From contig CAJXQV010000114.1 in assembly GCA_913058165.1 (NCBI GenBank), positions 1-5,010 of the forward strand: a stretch of DNA of 5,010 nt, given 5' to 3'. Below, in pieces: positions 1 through 5,010 of this stretch. The notes below the pieces were generated by a model. The model saw only the letters and a list, made by a program, of their open reading frames with translations. It was not told the DNA's origin and did no database searches. This DNA comes from an uncultured Chromatiales bacterium. Lineage in GTDB: Bacteria > Pseudomonadota > Gammaproteobacteria > Steroidobacterales > GCA-2729495. The position numbers were made by a program, and so were the translations under genes. Numbering within the stretch: the first letter of the stretch is position 1; the number at the start of each line of letters is the position of its first letter.

Positions 1-13
1 GTATAAGAGACAG
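1..13 (+). other. Sequencing adapter remnant (Tn5/Nextera mosaic end)
   Basis: The first 13 bases, GTATAAGAGACAG, match the last 13 of the 19-base hyperactive Tn5 mosaic end used in Nextera tagmentation libraries. The same element, in the opposite orientation and complete, ends the contig. Genomic sequence probably begins at position 14. This is library-preparation sequence, not part of the organism. Confidence 0.93.
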
Positions 14-66
14 ACTGCACCACGCTTCAGCCTGACAACCGGATGCGGTCAGAAAAACCAAAACTC

Positions 67-97
67 AAAAGAAAACACGCCGGCAAATGCGGGCATG
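67..97 (-). terminator. Candidate intrinsic terminator downstream of ftsB
   Basis: Read on the minus strand, positions 97-76 form a hairpin. Outer arms CATGCC and GGCGTG pair over six positions (one G-U), then comes a C-C mismatch, two more G-C pairs and an ATTT loop. The tract TTTTCTTTT follows at once (75-67). A GC-rich stem directly followed by a U-rich tract is the standard layout of a Rho-independent terminator. It lies 64 bases past the ftsB stop and would end the eno-ftsB transcript. The rest of 14-161 shows no recognisable gene: no plausible start of ispD, the usual next gene, could be read in any minus-strand frame. Confidence 0.65.
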
Positions 98-161
98 GGT
101 CGTTCAATACAAATTCTCCGGACGAACTATACGCCGGGAGCCAAGGCTTGTGCCTCGAACC

Positions 162-491
162 TCAGGGAACCACTGACTCAGCCTTGGCCGACTCCTCACC
201 GAAGAGGAAGAAGTCTTCGTCCTCTTCAACCATACCCAGATCTGCACGGGCACGCTCTTCAATAGCCGAGTTCCCGCTCTTAAGGTCCAACACATCCGCA
301 GCAAGACGAGCATTACGCTCACCCAAATTGTCGTTTTCAAGTTTCTGTGCCACAACCTCTTCATCCAGACGCGACACCTCGCGATAACCATCCTCAGAAA
401 ACCACAGGCGAACCTGCAGCATAATGAGCATAACCACCAACGCTAACAGGAGCAGCTTAAAAAATAGCGTATGAGAACCGGCAGTGCGCAT
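162..491 (-). CDS. ftsB: Cell division protein FtsB
   Basis: This 109-residue bitopic inner-membrane protein fits FtsB, which joins FtsL and FtsQ in the FtsQLB complex that activates septal peptidoglycan synthesis. A short cytoplasmic N-terminus is followed by one hydrophobic segment (about residues 9-30, rich in Leu/Val/Met and ending LQVRLWF). Next is a periplasmic coiled-coil stretch (about 36-72, with RLDEEVVAQKLENDN and LGERNARLAADVLDL). The family's conserved ending AIEERARADLGMV lies at 76-88, followed by a very acidic stretch (EEDEDFF) and a variable tail. The E. coli protein is about 103 residues, so the length is normal. ATG at 491-489 is the only sensible start: an in-frame TGA lies two codons upstream and the next possible starts fall inside the membrane segment. 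No strong Shine-Dalgarno is visible; a GAGAG lies about 17 bases upstream. Position after eno is the classic gammaproteobacterial context and supports the call. Confidence 0.93.
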   Translation of the reverse strand: MRTAGSHTLFFKLLLLALVVMLIMLQVRLWFSEDGYREVSRLDEEVVAQKLENDNLGERNARLAADVLDLKSGNSAIEERARADLGMVEEDEDFFLFGEESAKAESVVP

Positions 492-552
492 TATTCAGTG
501 TTGTCAGACTCTCGTTAAACTCTATTGGCCAGGCTTACGCCGCACCAAACAA

Positions 553-1845
<1,293 letters not shown>

Positions 1846-1888
1846 TTATTATTGGCCCTAACAAGGACCTCAACGAGATAAATGTTCG

Positions 1889-1911
1889 GCCATCGATTGG
1901 CTGCCAATGGC
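1889..1911. repeat. Stem-loop in the kdsA-eno gap
   Basis: On the plus strand, ATTGG (1896-1900) and CCAAT (1904-1908) are perfect inverted arms around CTG. GCC (1889-1891) and GGC (1909-1911) can extend the stem across an ATCG bulge. An alternative fold pairs GCCAT (1889-1893) with ATGGC (1907-1911). No T-tract follows on the minus strand, so it is not a standard intrinsic terminator. It could be a protein-binding dyad upstream of eno or part of the eno 5' leader. The function is unknown. The rest of this 128-base gap shows only the eno ribosome binding site. Confidence 0.35.
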
Positions 1912-1961
1912 AAACTTGTAATTGATTGTTCCGTGTTTTGCGCGCAGCCCGCAGGTTGCCG

Positions 1962-2801
1962 CTAATCTGCTATTTGATCCTCAATAAAACCGGCAGATTT
2001 AACGCCGCGATCTATAGCAACCAACTGCTCCAACAACGCGGGCATGAGCTCCAGCGGCCAAGCATTCGGGCCATCGCTCAATGCTTGAGACGGGTCCGGA
2101 TGGGTTTCCATAAACAGCCCTGCAACGCCGGCAGCAACTGCTGCGCGTGCCAGCACCGGAACAAACTCACGTTGACCACCGGATGATCCACCCTGTCCAC
2201 CGGGCAGCTGAACCGAATGCGTAGCATCAAATACCACAGGCGCGCCAGTTGTTCGCATGATCGCAAGCGAGCGCATATCTGAGACCAGATTGTTGTAACC
2301 AAAGCTGAAGCCACGCTCACAAACCATAATGTTCTGGTTGCCGGTAGCGCGGGCCTTATCCACCACATTGCCCATTTCCCAGGGCGATAGAAACTGACCC
2401 TTCTTAATGTTCACTGGCAGACCGGTGGCGGCAACCGATTTAATGAAGTTAGTCTGGCGACATAAAAATGCGGGAGTCTGCAATACGTCAACAACCTCAG
2501 ACACTTCGTTTAATGGGGTGTCTTCATGCACGTCGGTGAGTATTGGCAAGCCCAGATCAGACTTCACCTTAGCCAGAATCCTCAAGCCTTCTTCGATACC
2601 CGGGCCACGATAACTGGCCTCAGATGAACGGTTAGCCTTGTCGAACGAAGCCTTAAAAATAAAATTAATACCCAGCGCTTGGGTGATTTCTTTCAAGCGG
2701 CCCGCAGTATCAAGTATGAGCTGTTCGCTCTCGATAACGCAGGGTCCGGCAATCAAAAACAATGGCTGGTCGATACCGGCTTCGAAGTTTAACAAATTCA
2801 C
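1962..2801 (-). CDS. kdsA: 3-deoxy-8-phosphooctulonate synthase (Kdo-8-P synthase), metal-dependent type
   Basis: KdsA (EC 2.5.1.55) condenses phosphoenolpyruvate with D-arabinose-5-phosphate to give Kdo-8-phosphate, a precursor of the LPS inner core, in the cytoplasm. With a GTG start at 2801-2799 the protein has 279 residues, close to the family's 280-284. Signature blocks, in order, are [11 protein letters not shown] (16-26), [12 protein letters not shown] (49-60), [10 protein letters not shown] (63-72), TDVHE (89-93), AFLCRQTN (111-118), [14 protein letters not shown] (164-177), DATHSVQ (192-198), METHPDP (231-237) and SDGPN (242-246). Cys21, His195, Glu232 and Asp243 have the same spacings as the four metal ligands of the Aquifex enzyme. 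The frame stays open upstream into pyrG, but that part has no family similarity and overlaps pyrG. GTG lies just before the conserved domain and 5 bases past the pyrG stop, with an AGG about 10 bases upstream. ATT immediately before the GTG, or TTG two codons after it, are weaker alternatives. Tight spacing suggests co-transcription and translational coupling with pyrG. Confidence 0.95.
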   Translation of the reverse strand: MNLLNFEAGIDQPLFLIAGPCVIESEQLILDTAGRLKEITQALGINFIFKASFDKANRSSEASYRGPGIEEGLRILAKVKSDLGLPILTDVHEDTPLNEVSEVVDVLQTPAFLCRQTNFIKSVAATGLPVNIKKGQFLSPWEMGNVVDKARATGNQNIMVCERGFSFGYNNLVSDMRSLAIMRTTGAPVVFDATHSVQLPGGQGGSSGGQREFVPVLARAAVAAGVAGLFMETHPDPSQALSDGPNAWPLELMPALLEQLVAIDRGVKSAGFIEDQIAD

Positions 2802-2806
2802 AATAC

Positions 2807-4483
<1,677 letters not shown>

Positions 4484-4539
4484 TTAAGAGACGCTCAGCA
4501 ATGTCGTCCCGATCAGGCTCCATAAACAAAAGTTGCAAG

Positions 4540-4555
4540 CTAAGCAATAACTTAG
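4540..4555. repeat. Small inverted repeat in the pyrG leader
   Basis: CTAAG (4540-4544) and CTTAG (4551-4555) are perfect arms around CAATAA. An overlapping alternative pairs TTGC (4533-4536) with GCAA (4544-4547). On the plus strand the first stem is followed by AG and six T, but no plus-strand gene ends here. The stem has few G-C pairs and would be weak. The meaning is unknown; chance is quite possible in this AT-rich stretch. Confidence 0.25.
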
Positions 4556-4576
4556 AGTTTTTTCTTCAAGTGGCTT

Positions 4577-4621
4577 TTACATTAAAACCTGAGGTTTTAT
4601 GCATTCTGCGAAGCCCGGCAT
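4577..4621 (-). CDS. Possible 14-residue leader ORF upstream of pyrG
   Basis: A short frame, MPGFAECIKPQVLM followed by TAA, starts at ATG 4621-4619. GGAG sits five bases upstream (4630-4627), a better Shine-Dalgarno than the one in front of pyrG. It lies downstream of the candidate promoter and within the pyrG leader. Its last codons run through the hairpin at 4581-4601, and its ribosome binding site is one arm of a CTCC-TCT-GGAG hairpin. This recalls leader peptides that couple translation to downstream expression, but no such peptide is known to me for gammaproteobacterial pyrG. No family resemblance was recognised. A 14-codon ORF with a good ribosome binding site can easily arise by chance. 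Confidence 0.25.
   Translation of the reverse strand: MPGFAECIKPQVLM
4581..4601 (-). terminator. A/T-rich stem-loop, possible weak terminator behind tilS
   Basis: TAAAACC (4583-4589) and GGTTTTA (4593-4599) are perfect arms around a three-base loop. CA (4581-4582 region) and TG (4600-4601) extend the stem past a single bulged T. The A-tract/stem/T-tract form resembles weak bidirectional terminators, but the core holds only two G-C pairs and no separate U-tract follows. It could weaken tilS read-through, act in the pyrG leader, or do nothing. Confidence 0.3.
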
Positions 4622-4626
4622 CTGTA

Positions 4627-4653
4627 CTCCAGAGGAGAACCCTACTCGGGGTT
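4627..4653. repeat. Two adjacent small hairpins at the start of the pyrG leader
   Basis: AACCC (4638-4642) and GGGTT (4649-4653) are perfect five-base arms around a six-base loop. Directly beside them, CTCC (4627-4630) and GGAG (4634-4637) pair around AGA. On the minus-strand transcript the first would be at the very 5' end and the second would hold the ribosome binding site of the possible leader ORF. The two are packed end to end without a spacer, which is neater than random, though each stem is short. Confidence 0.35.
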
Positions 4654-4655
4654 AA

Positions 4656-4684
4656 AAGATACCAGAGCACCGGGTTCATCACAA
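4656..4684 (-). promoter_or_regulatory. Candidate sigma70-type promoter for pyrG
   Basis: Minus strand: TTGTGA (4684-4679; four of six matches to TTGACA), a 17-base spacer, then TATCTT (4661-4656; four of six to TATAAT). Transcription would start near 4649 in or beside a CCCC run, giving a leader of about 185 bases before the pyrG ATG. It lies 27 bases behind the tilS stop, where a pyrG promoter would be expected. Spacing is ideal but both hexamers are moderate. Confidence 0.45.
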
Positions 4685-4711
4685 TGAAAACCGCCGCTCA
4701 GAGCCAAGTAT

Positions 4712-4960
4712 TTAACGACTCTCGCGGATCGGATGACATAACTGAAAGGTGCTTTCCCACACTGGCACAAGCCCGGGTTCGCCGACAGCAACGCAATATT
4801 CGTTTGCCAACCACATATCACCAATAGCCACTAACTCATCGCCGCTGTAGAAAAGCGGCAGCGTATTGCGACGCCAAGGCAGCACCCCGCGCTCCTGCAA
4901 CAAGTTCTTCAGACTGCGACTGTGGGCTGCACCTTGCGGACGAAGCCGTTCACCGCGGTG
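4712..4960 (-). CDS. tilS: tRNA(Ile)-lysidine synthetase, C-terminal fragment
   Basis: TilS (EC 6.3.4.19) attaches lysine to C34 of tRNA-Ile(CAU), changing its decoding from AUG to AUA and its charging from Met to Ile. Only the last 82 codons are present; the gene is cut by the contig end. The visible part matches the TilS C-terminal domain, which helps bind the tRNA acceptor stem: GERLRPQG, then HSRSLKNLLQERGVLPWRR, LPLFYSGDELVAIGDMW and a tail GEPGLVPVWE. The catalytic N-terminal PP-loop domain (SGGxDS) would lie beyond the contig. The frame runs on into adapter, where GTG at 4975-4973 gives a false start and the residues MYKRQ; these five codons are not genomic. The position upstream of pyrG is the usual one in this block and supports the call. 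Nothing suggests a broken gene apart from the contig edge. Confidence 0.93.
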   Translation of the reverse strand, partial: HRGERLRPQGAAHSRSLKNLLQERGVLPWRRNTLPLFYSGDELVAIGDMWLANEYCVAVGEPGLVPVWESTFQLCHPIRESR

Positions 4961-5010
4961 CTGTCTCTTATACACATCTGACGCTGCCGACGATCTACTC
5001 TGTGTAGATC
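4961..5010 (-). other. Nextera adapter read-through (mosaic end, adapter, index, i5 arm)
   Basis: The contig tail divides exactly into known library parts: 4961-4979 is the complete reverse-complement mosaic end (CTGTCTCTTATACACATCT). 4980-4993 is GACGCTGCCGACGA, the rest of the read-1 transposase adapter. 4994-5001 is TCTACTCT, the index slot, whose reverse complement AGAGTAGA I recall as i5 index 504. 5002-5010 is GTGTAGATC, the start of the i5-side flow-cell arm. None of it is genomic, and it should be trimmed. Confidence 0.97.

Noticed and set aside
43..387. Plus-strand frame opposite ftsB
   Set aside because: Low-complexity Ser/Arg-rich antisense translation of the ftsB coiled-coil and acidic tail; no independent support.
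492..552. Terminator or promoter between eno and ftsB
   Set aside because: The only fold, GGC-GTAA-GCC, has three base pairs and no T-tract, and no paired promoter boxes are seen; read-through from eno is more likely.
4560..4656. Bacillus-type pyrG attenuator
   Set aside because: That system needs a GGG-start for reiterative G addition and a strong GC terminator; neither is present here.

Overview
The window is a short assembly contig from a Gram-negative gammaproteobacterium. Every gene lies on the minus strand, so transcription runs right to left in the order tilS (3' end only), pyrG, kdsA, eno, ftsB. This block is conserved in Pseudomonas, Cellvibrio/Saccharophagus-type and related gammaproteobacteria. 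Kdo-8-phosphate synthase (outer-membrane LPS) and FtsB (proteobacterial divisome) confirm a diderm host. I would guess a marine Cellvibrionales/Pseudomonadales-like organism, but this rests on general protein style and is only moderately supported. None of the core genes shows mobile-element or foreign features.

Both contig ends are sequencing artefact rather than genome. Positions 1-13 are the inner part of the 19-base Tn5/Nextera mosaic end. Positions 4961-5010 are a full mosaic end, the read-1 transposase adapter, an 8-base index and the start of the i5-side flow-cell arm. The genomic insert is therefore about 14-4960. The apparent start of the tilS fragment, beginning MYKRQ, is adapter translated as protein.

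Layout, right to left: 4712-4960 encodes the TilS C-terminal domain. 4463-4711 is a 249-base gap with a plausible sigma70-type promoter close behind tilS, small hairpins and a possible 14-codon leader ORF with a good ribosome binding site. 2807-4462 is pyrG (CTP synthase). 1962-2801 is kdsA, starting at GTG 5 bases after the pyrG stop. 1834-1961 is a 128-base gap with a small stem-loop and the eno ribosome binding site. 553-1833 is eno. 492-552 is a 61-base gap. 162-491 is ftsB, and 67-97 is a good candidate intrinsic terminator behind it. No start of ispD, the usual next gene, is visible before the contig ends.

The genes link housekeeping functions: tRNA-Ile decoding (TilS), CTP supply (PyrG), Kdo synthesis (KdsA), glycolysis and phosphoenolpyruvate supply (Eno), and septum formation (FtsB). 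PyrG, KdsA and Eno are metabolically connected. Enolase makes the phosphoenolpyruvate that KdsA condenses with arabinose-5-phosphate, and CTP from PyrG is used to activate Kdo as CMP-Kdo. The points most worth a second look are the adapter ends, the unexplained pyrG leader, the metal-dependent type of KdsA, and a Gln-to-His change in the PyrG glutaminase motif. I see no undescribed multi-gene system here.
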